Below, piece after piece: positions 43,558-52,364 of a stretch of DNA of 64,000 bases; the first letter of the stretch is position 1; each line of letters starts with the position of its first letter. The DNA is from Leucobacter sp042726155 (GTDB taxonomy: Bacteria > Actinomycetota > Actinomycetes > Actinomycetales > Microbacteriaceae). The notes beneath the pieces were generated by a model that saw only the letters and a program-made list of their open reading frames with translations, was not told where the DNA came from and made no database searches. The translations under genes and the position numbers were made by a program. The DNA lies in the NCBI RefSeq assembly GCF_042726155.1, contig NZ_JBHXHV010000002.1, positions 248,001 to 312,000 on the forward strand, given 5' to 3'.

Positions 43558-44646
43558 ATGACCGATCCCCAACAACCCGCAAGCCCGCCGCCCCACCCGT
43601 ATGCCGCGACTGCCGGGGCGCCCCGCACCCCCCGCGGCACTGGCGCACTGTCGATTGCGGCAATGGCGGTCGGACTTGCGGCGCTCGTCACCGTCATCAT
43701 CTCGGCGCTGTACCTCGGCTGGGGCGCACTCTTGGCCGCCCTACTCGGGTTGGTCGCCATTGGGCTGGGCATTTTCGGGCTGCTGTCTCGGCGGAAGCGA
43801 GTGCCAGCGATCGTCGGGCTGGCCTCGGGTGCGCTCTCGGTGATCGCCGCCGTTGCGATTGGCGCGATAGCCGGGATCACACTCGCTAGCGCACTGGTCA
43901 CGCACGCGACTGACGGTTCAGGCAGTTCGGGATCGACGCCCGACGCCTCCTCCGATGCGCCGACCGCGGCGGTCGAGTGGCCCGAGAACATGGCAACAGG
44001 CGGCATCGTCTTCGACCGCGACGGAGTCGTGCGCTCAGACGCGCCAGCTTCGGGCGAGCCCGAAACGACCACCTCCGATTCCTCATCTCACAGCATTCGC
44101 GTTTACGTTGACTACCGCTGCCCGTACTGCTCACAGTTCGAGACCACGAACGGTGACACCCTGCAACAGCTTGCGGCGAGCGGCCAGGCCACGGTTGAGA
44201 TCACCCCATTGGCGTTTCTCGACCGCGTCTCCCCCGATCACTATTCCTCGCGCGCTTCAGCCGCGATGGCGTGCGTCGCCGATGCGCAGCCCGCGGCGGC
44301 GTGGGACGTCAACAGCCACCTGTTCGATCCGGACGTGCAGCCGTCTGAGACGAGCCCCGGGCTCACGAACGACGCCCTGGTCGACGCCATCGACGAGGCA
44401 GCTGGCGGGTTGAACGACGACGCGCGATCCTGCATTGAATCTGAGAAGTTCGTACCGTTCGCTCAGGCTCTGAACACCTGGGTCTTCGACAACCCCGTTC
44501 CGGGCGCGAAGGATCCGAGCACGACCGTGACCGGCACCCCGTTCGTGCTCGTTGACGGCGTGACGTATACGGGCAGCCTCGACGATGAGAAGGCGTTTAC
44601 CGATTTCCTCGCGGATCAGGGAATGGTGCTCGGCTCAGGCTCATAG
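43558..44646 (+). CDS. DsbA-family thioredoxin-fold protein fused to a multi-helix N-terminal membrane region
   Basis: A 362-residue protein. A Pro-rich cytoplasmic start is followed by about three membrane helices (about 27-115), resembling the DUF4190-type region of actinobacterial membrane proteins. A Ser/Asp-rich linker then leads to an outer thioredoxin fold with the redox motif CPYC in VYVDYRCPYCSQFE and the cis-proline region GTPFVLVDG. It would act on disulfides outside the membrane. Usual relatives have a single anchor helix. A GAGAAT box 6 bases before ATG 43558 suggests a leaderless mRNA. Confidence 0.88.
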   Translation: MTDPQQPASPPPHPYAATAGAPRTPRGTGALSIAAMAVGLAALVTVIISALYLGWGALLAALLGLVAIGLGIFGLLSRRKRVPAIVGLASGALSVIAAVAIGAIAGITLASALVTHATDGSGSSGSTPDASSDAPTAAVEWPENMATGGIVFDRDGVVRSDAPASGEPETTTSDSSSHSIRVYVDYRCPYCSQFETTNGDTLQQLAASGQATVEITPLAFLDRVSPDHYSSRASAAMACVADAQPAAAWDVNSHLFDPDVQPSETSPGLTNDALVDAIDEAAGGLNDDARSCIESEKFVPFAQALNTWVFDNPVPGAKDPSTTVTGTPFVLVDGVTYTGSLDDEKAFTDFLADQGMVLGSGS

Positions 44647-44701
44647 CTTGACGCCGCTTTTGCCTCGGTCTCGCGCGTGTGGCTGCTAGACTCGGTCGGC
44701 T

Positions 44702-46000
44702 ATGCACCAAATGAGCGAGCACCCCAATCAAGCGCCAACGAACAGCGCGACAACGCTCATCGGGCGCACCGGAAAACTGTATTTCCCGCTCGCACTCGTG
44801 TCTCGTCTGCCGTTCGCAATGATGGTCATTGGCGTCTTAACGCTCGTGGTCTCCGCGCGCGGTTCGGTCGAGCTCGGGGGCCTTAATTCCGCCATGGTCG
44901 GCCTGGGCGTTGCCTGTTGCGGCCCACTCATCGGGGCGGCCGCCGATCGCTTCGGTCAGCGTCCGACGCTCCTGATTTCGGCCGCGGCAAACAGCGTGCT
45001 GCTCGGCGCGCTCGCCTGGGTTGCGTTCAGCTCGCTGCCGATTTGGGTGCTCTTCATCGGTTCTTTCCTTGCTGGCGCGACCGTGCCGCAGACGTCGCCG
45101 ATGTCGCGCTCCCGGCTCGTGGCGATCGTCGCGAACGACCTGCCGCCGCAGCGACGGCCGCGAGTGCTGTCGAACGTGCTCGCCTACGAATCAGCAGCCG
45201 ACGAGGTCATTTTCGTGTTCGGCCCGGTGATCGTCGGCGTCCTCGCGACGACGCTCGGCGCCTGGGCGCCGATTGCCGGCGCCGCCGTGCTCACGCTGCT
45301 GTTCGTCACGGCATTCGCACTGCACCACACGAGTGCCCCCGCGCAGTCCGCGGAGCAGCGCGCGGCGGCGCTCGCTCCGGCTTCAGAACTGGCGCGGCCC
45401 GCTTTGCTTGTCACCGTCGCTGGAATCATCTCGGTGGGCCTGTTCTTCGGTTCAATGCTCACAGCACTGACATCGTTCATGCAGGATCGCGGCGACCCCG
45501 AGAGTGCTGGGCTTATTTACGGCGCCATGGGCGTCGGGTCCGCGATTTTCGCGATCGGCGTCGCCGCACTGCCAGCCCGATTCTCACTGCGCGCGCGCTG
45601 GCCCGCCTTCACGCTCTGCATCATCGCCGGGACGGTGCTCCTGCAGTGGGCGAACGACGTGCCGTTCATGATCCTGAGTCTCGCCATTATGGGAATCGGC
45701 GTCGGCCCGCTGCTCGTCACGCTGTACAGCTTCGGAGCCGCTCGCAGCCCCGTCGGGCGCTCGGCGACCGTGATGACCATGTTGGGTTCTGGCCTCATGG
45801 TCGGGCAGTCAGCGGCCGCGGCGCTGACCGGCGTGATCGCCACCGACCTGGGAACCGCGGCAGCTCTCACGATCCCACTCGGCGCGGCACTGCTTGCGCT
45901 CGTCGCTGGCGGGGTGAATTGGTGGTTGAGCGGCTCAGACGATCGGGCCGGGCGAGGCCCGAATACGGCTCCGGTCACCGTCGTCGCGCCGGCGCCGTGA
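44702..46000 (+). CDS. MFS transporter
   Basis: A 432-residue protein with 12 hydrophobic helices. The loop AADRFGQRPTLLIS after helix 2 is the MFS signature; ARSPVGRSATVMTMLGSGLMVGQSAAA belongs to the C-terminal half. It resembles drug- or sugar-efflux-like MFS proteins of actinobacteria, and no substrate is suggested by context. A second ATG at 44711 is possible. TAGACT lies 9 bases before ATG 44702. A GC hairpin follows the stop. Confidence 0.82.
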   Translation: MHQMSEHPNQAPTNSATTLIGRTGKLYFPLALVSRLPFAMMVIGVLTLVVSARGSVELGGLNSAMVGLGVACCGPLIGAAADRFGQRPTLLISAAANSVLLGALAWVAFSSLPIWVLFIGSFLAGATVPQTSPMSRSRLVAIVANDLPPQRRPRVLSNVLAYESAADEVIFVFGPVIVGVLATTLGAWAPIAGAAVLTLLFVTAFALHHTSAPAQSAEQRAAALAPASELARPALLVTVAGIISVGLFFGSMLTALTSFMQDRGDPESAGLIYGAMGVGSAIFAIGVAALPARFSLRARWPAFTLCIIAGTVLLQWANDVPFMILSLAIMGIGVGPLLVTLYSFGAARSPVGRSATVMTMLGSGLMVGQSAAAALTGVIATDLGTAAALTIPLGAALLALVAGGVNWWLSGSDDRAGRGPNTAPVTVVAPAP

Positions 46001-46023
46001 ATCACTCAGCGAGCTGAGGAAAT

Positions 46024-46045
46024 GCCGGGGTGACGCGCCCCCGGC
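46024..46045 (+). terminator. GC hairpin after the MFS gene
   Basis: GCCGGGG and CCCCGGC form a perfect 7-bp stem around an 8-base loop, 23 bases after the MFS stop codon. No T tract follows. It probably separates this gene from sufS. Confidence 0.5.
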
Positions 46046-46089
46046 GGAATATCGCCGTCCGCTGGGCGTTATACCGGAAGCCTGCACCG

Positions 46090-46105
46090 CCACCTCAAGA
46101 GGTGG
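46090..46105 (+). promoter_or_regulatory. Hairpin that can hide the sufS ribosome binding site
   Basis: CCACCTC (46090..46096) is the exact inverse of GAGGTGG (46099..46105), which is the Shine-Dalgarno sequence for ATG 46110. With the innermost pair open the loop is four bases. Folding would block ribosome entry, so translation of sufS-sufU could depend on opening this stem. Confidence 0.55.
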
Positions 46106-46109
46106 AAGA

Positions 46110-47447
46110 ATGGAGATTATGCCTGCCCCCGTGGTCACTCCCGCACACACTTCAGCCGCCGCGCTCAGCGCGGCCGACGTCGCCCTGCTGCGCGCGGAAT
46201 TCCCGTACTTCGCGGCGCACGACGAGCTCGATGTCGCCCCGGCGTATCTCGACTCAGCAGCCACCTCGCAGCGCCCCACTCTCGTGCTCGACGCCGAACG
46301 ACGATTCCTCGAGTCGTCAAACGCCGCGGTGCACCGCGGCACGAGCGGCGCGGTCGGCGCCGCAACCGAAGCCTTCGAGGGCGCGCGCGCCACGGTCGCT
46401 CGTTTCGTCGGGGCCGAATCCGCTGACCAGATCGTGTGGGCCGAGAACGCTACCGACGCCCTCAATATTGTCGCGCTCGGCATCGGTGAGGCGAACGCTG
46501 GCCTCGGAGTGCCAGGCAGCGAGCGCTATGCGCTTGACACCGGCGATGAAATTCTCATCACCGAAGCCGAACACCACGCGAATCTCATCCCGTGGCAGCG
46601 ACTCGCGACCAAGACGGGGGCGACCCTGCGCTACATTCCAGTGCGCGCCGATGGCACCTGGACCCTCGACGATGCGCGCGCGGCGCTCACCGAGCGCACG
46701 CGGGTGTTCGCGTTTGCCCACGTCTCGAATGTGACGGGGTACGTCGCGCCCGTCGCAGAACTCGTCGAGCTCGCCCACGCAGTCGGCGCCATTACCGTCG
46801 TCGACGCCTGCCAGTCCGTGCCGCACCTGCCGGTCAATTTCACGGAGCTCGGCGTCGACTTCGCTGCGTTCTCAGGCCATAAAATGCTGGGCCCGAACGG
46901 CATTGGCGTGCTGTACGGGCGCCCCGAGCTGCTCGATGCACTGCCGCCAGCGCGCACCGGCGGCTCGGCAATCACCAAGGTCACGATGGAGACCGCGCTG
47001 TTCATGCCGGCCCCGCAGCGCTTCGAGCCCGGCACGCAGCCCGTCTCGCAGGCGGTCGGACTCGGCGCTGCCGTGTCGTTTATGGAAGCCATCGGTGTCG
47101 CCCGCGCTGCTGAGCGCGAGCACGAGCTCGTGGAGCGCCTCGTCGCAGGCATTGTCGAGACTCCGGGGCTGCGACTCCTTGGCCCAGCCGATACCTCACA
47201 GCGCGTCGCGCTGGCGGCGGTGTCGGTCGACGGAGTGCACGCCCACGATGTTGGGCAGTATCTCGACGAGCAGGGGGTGCTGGTGCGCGTGGGTCACCAC
47301 TGCGCTCAGCCGCTGCACCGCGCACTCGGCATTACGTCGAGCACGCGTGCGAGCGTGCACGTGACAACGACTGAAGATGAGGTCGACCGATTCGTCGACG
47401 CGCTCCGCGGCGCACAGCGGTATTTCGGAGCGGAGGTGTCAGCGTGA
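46110..47447 (+). CDS. sufS: SufS-type cysteine desulfurase
   Basis: A 445-residue PLP enzyme that takes sulfur from cysteine for iron-sulfur clusters. The PLP lysine lies in FAAFSGHKMLGPNGIGVLYG and the persulfide cysteine in VRVGHHCAQPLHRAL. YLDSAATSQRP near the start is typical. ATG 46110 has GAGG at good spacing; ATG 46119 would be too close to its GGAG. The last codons overlap sufU (GTGA). The rest of a SUF operon is not in the window. Confidence 0.93.
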   Translation: MEIMPAPVVTPAHTSAAALSAADVALLRAEFPYFAAHDELDVAPAYLDSAATSQRPTLVLDAERRFLESSNAAVHRGTSGAVGAATEAFEGARATVARFVGAESADQIVWAENATDALNIVALGIGEANAGLGVPGSERYALDTGDEILITEAEHHANLIPWQRLATKTGATLRYIPVRADGTWTLDDARAALTERTRVFAFAHVSNVTGYVAPVAELVELAHAVGAITVVDACQSVPHLPVNFTELGVDFAAFSGHKMLGPNGIGVLYGRPELLDALPPARTGGSAITKVTMETALFMPAPQRFEPGTQPVSQAVGLGAAVSFMEAIGVARAAEREHELVERLVAGIVETPGLRLLGPADTSQRVALAAVSVDGVHAHDVGQYLDEQGVLVRVGHHCAQPLHRALGITSSTRASVHVTTTEDEVDRFVDALRGAQRYFGAEVSA

Positions 47448-47911
47448 GCGCGCTTGACGGGCTGTACCAAGAGGTCATTCTCGACCATTCAAAGCGCCCC
47501 ATCGGCAAGGGTGAACTGACGGAGACCGAGGCGGCGCTGACCGCCACGCACCACGAGTTCAACCCCAGCTGCGGTGACGAGATCGACCTCTCGATCGCCG
47601 TCGACCCCGAGACCGGCCGCATCCGCCAGGTCGCGTGGGAGGGTCAGGGCTGCTCGATCTCGATGGCGTCCGCGTCGATTCTGGCGCAGCTCGTGCGCGA
47701 TGACGAGCTCACGGTTGACGAGGCACGCGTGCGCATCGGCGCCTTCAGAGAGATGATTCAGGCGCGCGGCGCGGTCGAACCCGACGAGGAGTTGCTCGGC
47801 GACGCAGTCGCCCTGCAGGGAGTCTCGAAATTCGTGATGCGCGTGAAGTGCGCAATGCTCGGCTGGGTCGCGCTCGAGGCCGACCTCGCCCAGGTCGAAG
47901 CCCGCCGCTAG
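47444..47911 (+). CDS. sufU: SufU-type iron-sulfur assembly / sulfur acceptor protein
   Basis: A 155-residue protein of the SUF system that accepts sulfur from SufS. The zinc/sulfur cysteines sit in NPSCGDEI, GQGCSISMASASI and RVKCAML, as in SufU. The insertion before the last cysteine distinguishes it from IscU. The GTG start overlaps the sufS stop. It converges with a LysR regulator across a palindromic element. Confidence 0.95.
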   Translation: MSALDGLYQEVILDHSKRPIGKGELTETEAALTATHHEFNPSCGDEIDLSIAVDPETGRIRQVAWEGQGCSISMASASILAQLVRDDELTVDEARVRIGAFREMIQARGAVEPDEELLGDAVALQGVSKFVMRVKCAMLGWVALEADLAQVEARR

Positions 47912-47935
47912 GCGGCGTTAGACGCCCGGCGCCCG

Positions 47936-48015
47936 GCGTTCCGCAAGCGATCCGCGTTCCGCAATACGGAAACCACCAGTTCGAGCTTGCGCAACGCGGA
48001 TTGCTTGCGGAACGC
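47936..48015. terminator. 29-bp near-perfect inverted repeat between convergent sufU and LysR genes
   Basis: The arms 47936..47964 and 47987..48015 match in 27 of 29 positions, with a 22-base loop. The arms begin GCGTTCCGCAAGC. An inner TTCCG/CGGAA symmetry also exists. Lying between two gene ends it may be a bidirectional terminator. Its length and lack of a T run also fit a mobile intergenic palindrome. Confidence 0.6.
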
Positions 48016-48063
48016 GGCACCCGGATCGCTGATCCAGCGCCGCGGATCGCGCGTTCCGACCCC

Positions 48064-49044
48064 CTACCCCACCCGCGTCACCAGGCTCGACAGCTCGGCC
48101 CCTGGCGCGGTCACGCGGTCGGCGATCTCCCGGATCACGGCCTGCAACGCCGCGCCAGCGCGCGTGGGCGCCATGTCTGACCGGCGGGCGATACTCACGG
48201 TGCGCGCGAGCGCCGCATCCGCAAGCGGAGCGGTGCGCAACGATGGATGATCCGCTGCGACCATCGCCGGCACGACAGCGACACCGATCCCGCGCCCGGC
48301 GAAACTGAGCGCGGCATCCATCTCGGCCCCCTCGACCGCGACGAGGGGCGTCAGCCCGCGCGCCCGGAATGCCGCGTCGACCGTGACCCTGAGGTCATAA
48401 TTCTCGGGGAACACGACCTGCGGCACCCGCGCGAGTTCGTCCAGCTCGACGGGAGCGGCGACGCGGGCCCCCGCCGCGCTGCCCCCGTCACCGGTTCGAT
48501 CGAACGGATCGGGGCGCGTCGGGTCAGAGACCACCACGAGGCGTTCACTCAGGATCGGCTCCCGTTCGAGCACCGCACGCGCCGCCCCCGATGACACGCT
48601 TGTGACGATCAGCGCGAGATCGAGTTCGCCCGCCATGAGCGCCGCGATGAGGCTGCGCGAACCACGCTCGCGGATCTCGATGTCGATACCCGGGTAGCGA
48701 TCCCGAAACTCGGCGAGTACATCCGCGACGAGGCTGGTGCAGAGTGTGGGCGTGGCCCCCAGCCGAATACGACCGCGGCGAAGCCCTGACAGATCGGACA
48801 TTTCGTCGCGCGCGGTGTCGGCGTCTGCCAGCATGCGCCGCGCGATGGGCAACAGCCGCTCTCCCGCTTCGGTGAGCGCGACGTGGCCGCGTGCGCGATG
48901 CAGCAGTTCGACGCCGAGATCGGCCTCGAGCGTGGCGATCTGGCGACTCAGTGAGGGCTGGGCGACATGCAGCCGATCCGCGGCACGCGTGAAATGTTTC
49001 GTCTGAGCGATCTCGACGAATCCGCGCAACTGTTCGAGGTTCAT
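48064..49044 (-). CDS. LysR-family transcriptional regulator
   Basis: A 326-residue regulator. The N-terminal helix-turn-helix reads FVEIAQTKHFTRAADRLHVAQPSLSRQIATLE; the rest is the periplasmic-binding-like effector domain (RLGATPTLCTSLVADVL onwards). TACGCT (49051..49056) is 6 bases before ATG 49044, so I choose this start over ATG 49050. It is divergent from an SdhA/NadB-like flavoprotein gene with a palindrome between, and probably controls it. Confidence 0.93.
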   Translation of the reverse strand: MNLEQLRGFVEIAQTKHFTRAADRLHVAQPSLSRQIATLEADLGVELLHRARGHVALTEAGERLLPIARRMLADADTARDEMSDLSGLRRGRIRLGATPTLCTSLVADVLAEFRDRYPGIDIEIRERGSRSLIAALMAGELDLALIVTSVSSGAARAVLEREPILSERLVVVSDPTRPDPFDRTGDGGSAAGARVAAPVELDELARVPQVVFPENYDLRVTVDAAFRARGLTPLVAVEGAEMDAALSFAGRGIGVAVVPAMVAADHPSLRTAPLADAALARTVSIARRSDMAPTRAGAALQAVIREIADRVTAPGAELSSLVTRVG

Positions 49045-49066
49045 ATGCATAGCGTAAGTGCATCAT

Positions 49067-49098
49067 CATGATTAGGACTATTCATTGGAGTAATCATG
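49067..49098. promoter_or_regulatory. CATGATTA...TAATCATG palindrome, candidate LysR operator
   Basis: An exact 8-bp inverted repeat (49067..49074 and 49091..49098) with a 16-base spacer lies between the divergent LysR and flavoprotein genes. It covers the expected -35 region of the flavoprotein promoter (its -10 is TAACGT at 49109..49114). The position fits a LysR binding site. Confidence 0.6.
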
Positions 49099-49121
49099 GC
49101 GATGCTTCTAACGTGGACCGC

Positions 49122-50912
49122 ATGAGCACCTCAACCTCCACGGCCCCCACCTCGGATACCGCCCGCCCCGAACGTCTCCTCTCCACTTCCGTCCTCGTGA
49201 TCGGCACCGGCGGTGCCGGGCTGCGGGCTTCCATCGAGCTCGCCGAACGCGGCGTGCAGGTGCTCGCAGTCGGCAAGCGCCGAGCCCACGACGCACACAC
49301 GACCCTGGCTGCTGGCGGCATCAACGCCGCGCTCGGCACAATGGATCCTGAAGACAGCTGGCAGCAGCACGCGGCAGATACGCTGCGCGAATCGTACTTC
49401 CTCGCCGATCCGGCAATCGTCGAAACGGTCACCCGCAACGCGGCACGCGGCATTGAAGATCTCGAGCGGTGGGGCATGCCGTTCGCGCGCGAGTCCGACG
49501 GCCGCATCAGCCAGCGCTTCTTCGGCGCGCACAAGTATCGCCGTACGGCATACGCAGGCGACTACACCGGACTCGAGATCCAGCGCACTCTCATGCGCCG
49601 CGCCGCCGAACTGCGCGTCTCGATCATCGATACTGTCTACATCACGCGTCTACTCGTTTCCGAAGGGCGCATTTTCGGCGCCTACGGCTTCGATATCGTC
49701 GATGGCGGCCCGGTGATTATTCACGCTGACGCGGTGATTCTCGCCGCCGGCGGGCACACGCGCATCTGGCGCAACACATCGTCGCGGCGCGACGAGAACA
49801 CGGGCGACTCGTTCCGTCTCGCGGCGCTCGCTGGCGGCAAGATCCGCGACGCCGAGCTCGTGCAGTTCCACCCGTCAGGCATCCTCGAACCCACCGACGC
49901 CGCTGGCACGCTCGTGTCAGAGGCGGCACGCGGCGAGGGCGGCATTCTGCGCAACGCACTCGGCGAGCGTTTCATGGAGCGCTATGACCCAGAGCGCATG
50001 GAACTCTCGACGCGCGACCGCGTCGCGCTCGCGAGCTACACCGAGATCTCTGAGGGCCGCGGCACCACGAACGGCGGCGTCTTCCTGGACGTTTCGCACC
50101 TGCCGCGCGAGCAGATCCTCTCGAAGCTGCCGCGCGTCTACCGGACCCTGATTGACCTGCAGATGCTCGACATCACCGAGGAGCCGATCGAGATCGCCCC
50201 CACGGCTCACTACTCGATGGGCGGCGTGTGGGTGCGCCCCGATGACCACGGCACGGGTGTCGATGGGCTTTATGCAATCGGCGAGGCATCGAGCGGGCTG
50301 CACGGCGCCAACCGACTCGGTGGCAACTCTCTCATCGAGTTGCTCGTCTACGGCCGCATCACCGGAGCCGACGCCGCCGAATACGTGACCGGACTCACGG
50401 AGGTGCGGCGCGACCCGGGCGCAGTCGCTGAGGCACGCGCCGAAATGCAGAATCTGCTGGTCGGCGATGGCACCGCTGGTAAGAGCACTGAAAGCCCGCG
50501 GCGGTTGCAGCGAGCGCTTCGCGACCTCATGACCGAGCACGCGGGCGTCGTGCGCAGTGAGGAGGGGCTCGCGGCGGGCCTTGAAAAGCTCGCTGCCCTG
50601 CAGGATCGGGTTGAGCGGGTGACGGCCCATCCCGATATTGCCGGGTTTGACGACCTCGCCCACGCATTCGACCTCTACGGGTCGATGCTCGCAGCGCGCG
50701 CAACGCTTGAATGCGCGCGTGAGCGCCGGGAGACCCGCGGCTGCCACAACCGATCCGACTTCGCTGAGCAAGATCCGGCGCTGCGCGGCAACTTCGTGTG
50801 GACGCCTGAAGGCGGCGCAGTGTTCGAGCCGCTGCCAGAAGCTCCCGATTCATTCCGGGACCTCGCGACCGCGGCGGCGGACGACTCGGTGAAGGGCAAA
50901 CTGGTCGAGTAG
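49122..50912 (+). CDS. FAD-dependent SdhA/FrdA/NadB-family oxidoreductase
   Basis: A 596-residue flavoprotein of the succinate dehydrogenase/fumarate reductase/L-aspartate oxidase family. The FAD loop is VIGTGGAGLRASIELAERG. TTLAAGGINAALG, ELVQFHPSG, ARGEGGILRNA, and the active-site-region TAHYSMGGV and GLHGANRLGGNSL follow. True nadB lies at 54348, and no SdhB/C/D partners are adjacent. It may be a soluble dicarboxylate or tricarballylate-type oxidase controlled by the divergent LysR regulator. The start at ATG 49122 is 7 bases after TAACGT. Confidence 0.85.
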   Translation: MSTSTSTAPTSDTARPERLLSTSVLVIGTGGAGLRASIELAERGVQVLAVGKRRAHDAHTTLAAGGINAALGTMDPEDSWQQHAADTLRESYFLADPAIVETVTRNAARGIEDLERWGMPFARESDGRISQRFFGAHKYRRTAYAGDYTGLEIQRTLMRRAAELRVSIIDTVYITRLLVSEGRIFGAYGFDIVDGGPVIIHADAVILAAGGHTRIWRNTSSRRDENTGDSFRLAALAGGKIRDAELVQFHPSGILEPTDAAGTLVSEAARGEGGILRNALGERFMERYDPERMELSTRDRVALASYTEISEGRGTTNGGVFLDVSHLPREQILSKLPRVYRTLIDLQMLDITEEPIEIAPTAHYSMGGVWVRPDDHGTGVDGLYAIGEASSGLHGANRLGGNSLIELLVYGRITGADAAEYVTGLTEVRRDPGAVAEARAEMQNLLVGDGTAGKSTESPRRLQRALRDLMTEHAGVVRSEEGLAAGLEKLAALQDRVERVTAHPDIAGFDDLAHAFDLYGSMLAARATLECARERRETRGCHNRSDFAEQDPALRGNFVWTPEGGAVFEPLPEAPDSFRDLATAAADDSVKGKLVE

Positions 50913-50967
50913 GATCACCGACCGCTGGTAATGCGGTCTCGTGTGCGGCCTGGTTTACGGTCTGGCG

Positions 50968-51006
50968 CGCGGCCCTGTGTGCGGTATTTCCGTCCACAGG
51001 GCCGCG
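50968..51006 (+). terminator. 12-bp perfect hairpin after the flavoprotein gene
   Basis: CGCGGCCCTGTG (50968..50979) pairs exactly with 50995..51006 around a 15-base loop, 55 bases after the stop codon. It probably ends the flavoprotein transcript before the DUF4192 gene. Confidence 0.6.
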
Positions 51007-51086
51007 AATCTATGCGTTCCGGACCATTCAGCACGACTTCTGTGCACAACTCCGAAGGCCTGTCCCCTCGGGCTCACAATCGGTGT

Positions 51087-52364
51087 ATGACCACACACAA
51101 TCTCGCTTCCGGCCCCATTGTCCGTTGCCGAGGAACCGCCGATTTTCTCGCCGCGCTCCCCCACCTCACCGGCTTCACTGCCGACGACAGCGTGTTCGTC
51201 GTGTGCTTCATCGGGGCACGCTCGGGCGCAGCCGTGCGCTTCGATCTCCCCGAGAGCGAAGCGCCGTCTGACACGGCATCGCTCCTCGATTTCTTGAGCG
51301 GACTCACCTCCGACATCGCACACACGCATGGCGAACCCTGCGCGGTGGCGATCGTTATTACGAGCAGCAAATCGTTCGTTTCAGAGGGTGGGCCGCCGTG
51401 GCGACAACTCGCGCAACAGATTGAGCGGCGGCTCCGGCGCGACGGAGTCGCCGTACGGGAACTTTGTGTGGTTGCGTCAGACGGGTGGGTGAGCTTTCTC
51501 GATCGGCGGGCGCCGTCGTACGGGCGTCCGCTCAGTGACATCACGAACAGTCCCGTAGCGCGCGACGCGCTCCAACACTCCGAGCCTCCGGTAGCGCTCG
51601 ACAAGCTGGGTGAAATTCCCGCGGCCGACCCCGAGCGCGCCTCAGCAATTGCGCGGGAGATTGCCGCGACCCACCCCTTCGACTCCCCGGGTTCAGAGCG
51701 GACCTCCCCGCCGCCTCTCGAACCCGGGGCCCACTCTCGGCCCTCGCCGGCCCGACTCACCGCCGCTGCCGCTGCCGTGCGTCAGCTGCGCAGCTACGAT
51801 CCAGCAAGCGTGAGCGATACCGCCCGCCTGGCTCAAGCCGCGACGCAGTCAGATCTCTGGCTTGTCATCGCCCTCGGAGTGCTGACGCGACCCGAATTTC
51901 CGCTCGAACTCGCGGCCGATCTACCGCTCGGAAATTTCTCTGGTGTACCGGTCGACCTCGCGTGCGACGTGCAGGCCGACACTGAGGCAGACCGTGATGC
52001 CGCACACGGGCCTCCGCCAGGTTGGTCCATTTATCGGATCCTCGCGAGTATTTGCCCGGGGTTCACCGAACAAGATCGACTTCCGCACCTGTGCACGCGT
52101 CTGGGCGAGGCAATCGCCGAGACGCCAACGCGGCTGCGGCCGGGGTTGCTCGCCCTCAGCGCGTGGGTCTGGTGGCTGTATGGCAATCAGACGGTCGCGC
52201 AGCGTCAGCTTCGCGCAGCCCTCAGCATCGATCCGGCTCACGCAGTCTCGCTCATGGTGGAGCGTCTGACCTCAGAACCGCTGTATGAGCGCCTTATCTC
52301 GGCCGGAGCCCCGCGCCGCGTCGCCGATCAGCCGCCGCAGTCTCGGCGCACAGCACAGCAATGA
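51087..52364 (+). CDS. DUF4192 domain-containing protein
   Basis: A 425-residue actinobacterial protein of unknown function. The N-terminal IVRCRGTADFLAALPHLTGF followed by DSVFVVCF is the DUF4192 signature. The C-terminal third (ALSAWVWWLYGNQTVAQRQL) resembles the helical end of the same family. A CACAAT box 6 bases before ATG 51087 suggests a leaderless mRNA. Its last 71 bases overlap the convergent nadS gene. Confidence 0.85.
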   Translation: MTTHNLASGPIVRCRGTADFLAALPHLTGFTADDSVFVVCFIGARSGAAVRFDLPESEAPSDTASLLDFLSGLTSDIAHTHGEPCAVAIVITSSKSFVSEGGPPWRQLAQQIERRLRRDGVAVRELCVVASDGWVSFLDRRAPSYGRPLSDITNSPVARDALQHSEPPVALDKLGEIPAADPERASAIAREIAATHPFDSPGSERTSPPPLEPGAHSRPSPARLTAAAAAVRQLRSYDPASVSDTARLAQAATQSDLWLVIALGVLTRPEFPLELAADLPLGNFSGVPVDLACDVQADTEADRDAAHGPPPGWSIYRILASICPGFTEQDRLPHLCTRLGEAIAETPTRLRPGLLALSAWVWWLYGNQTVAQRQLRAALSIDPAHAVSLMVERLTSEPLYERLISAGAPRRVADQPPQSRRTAQQ

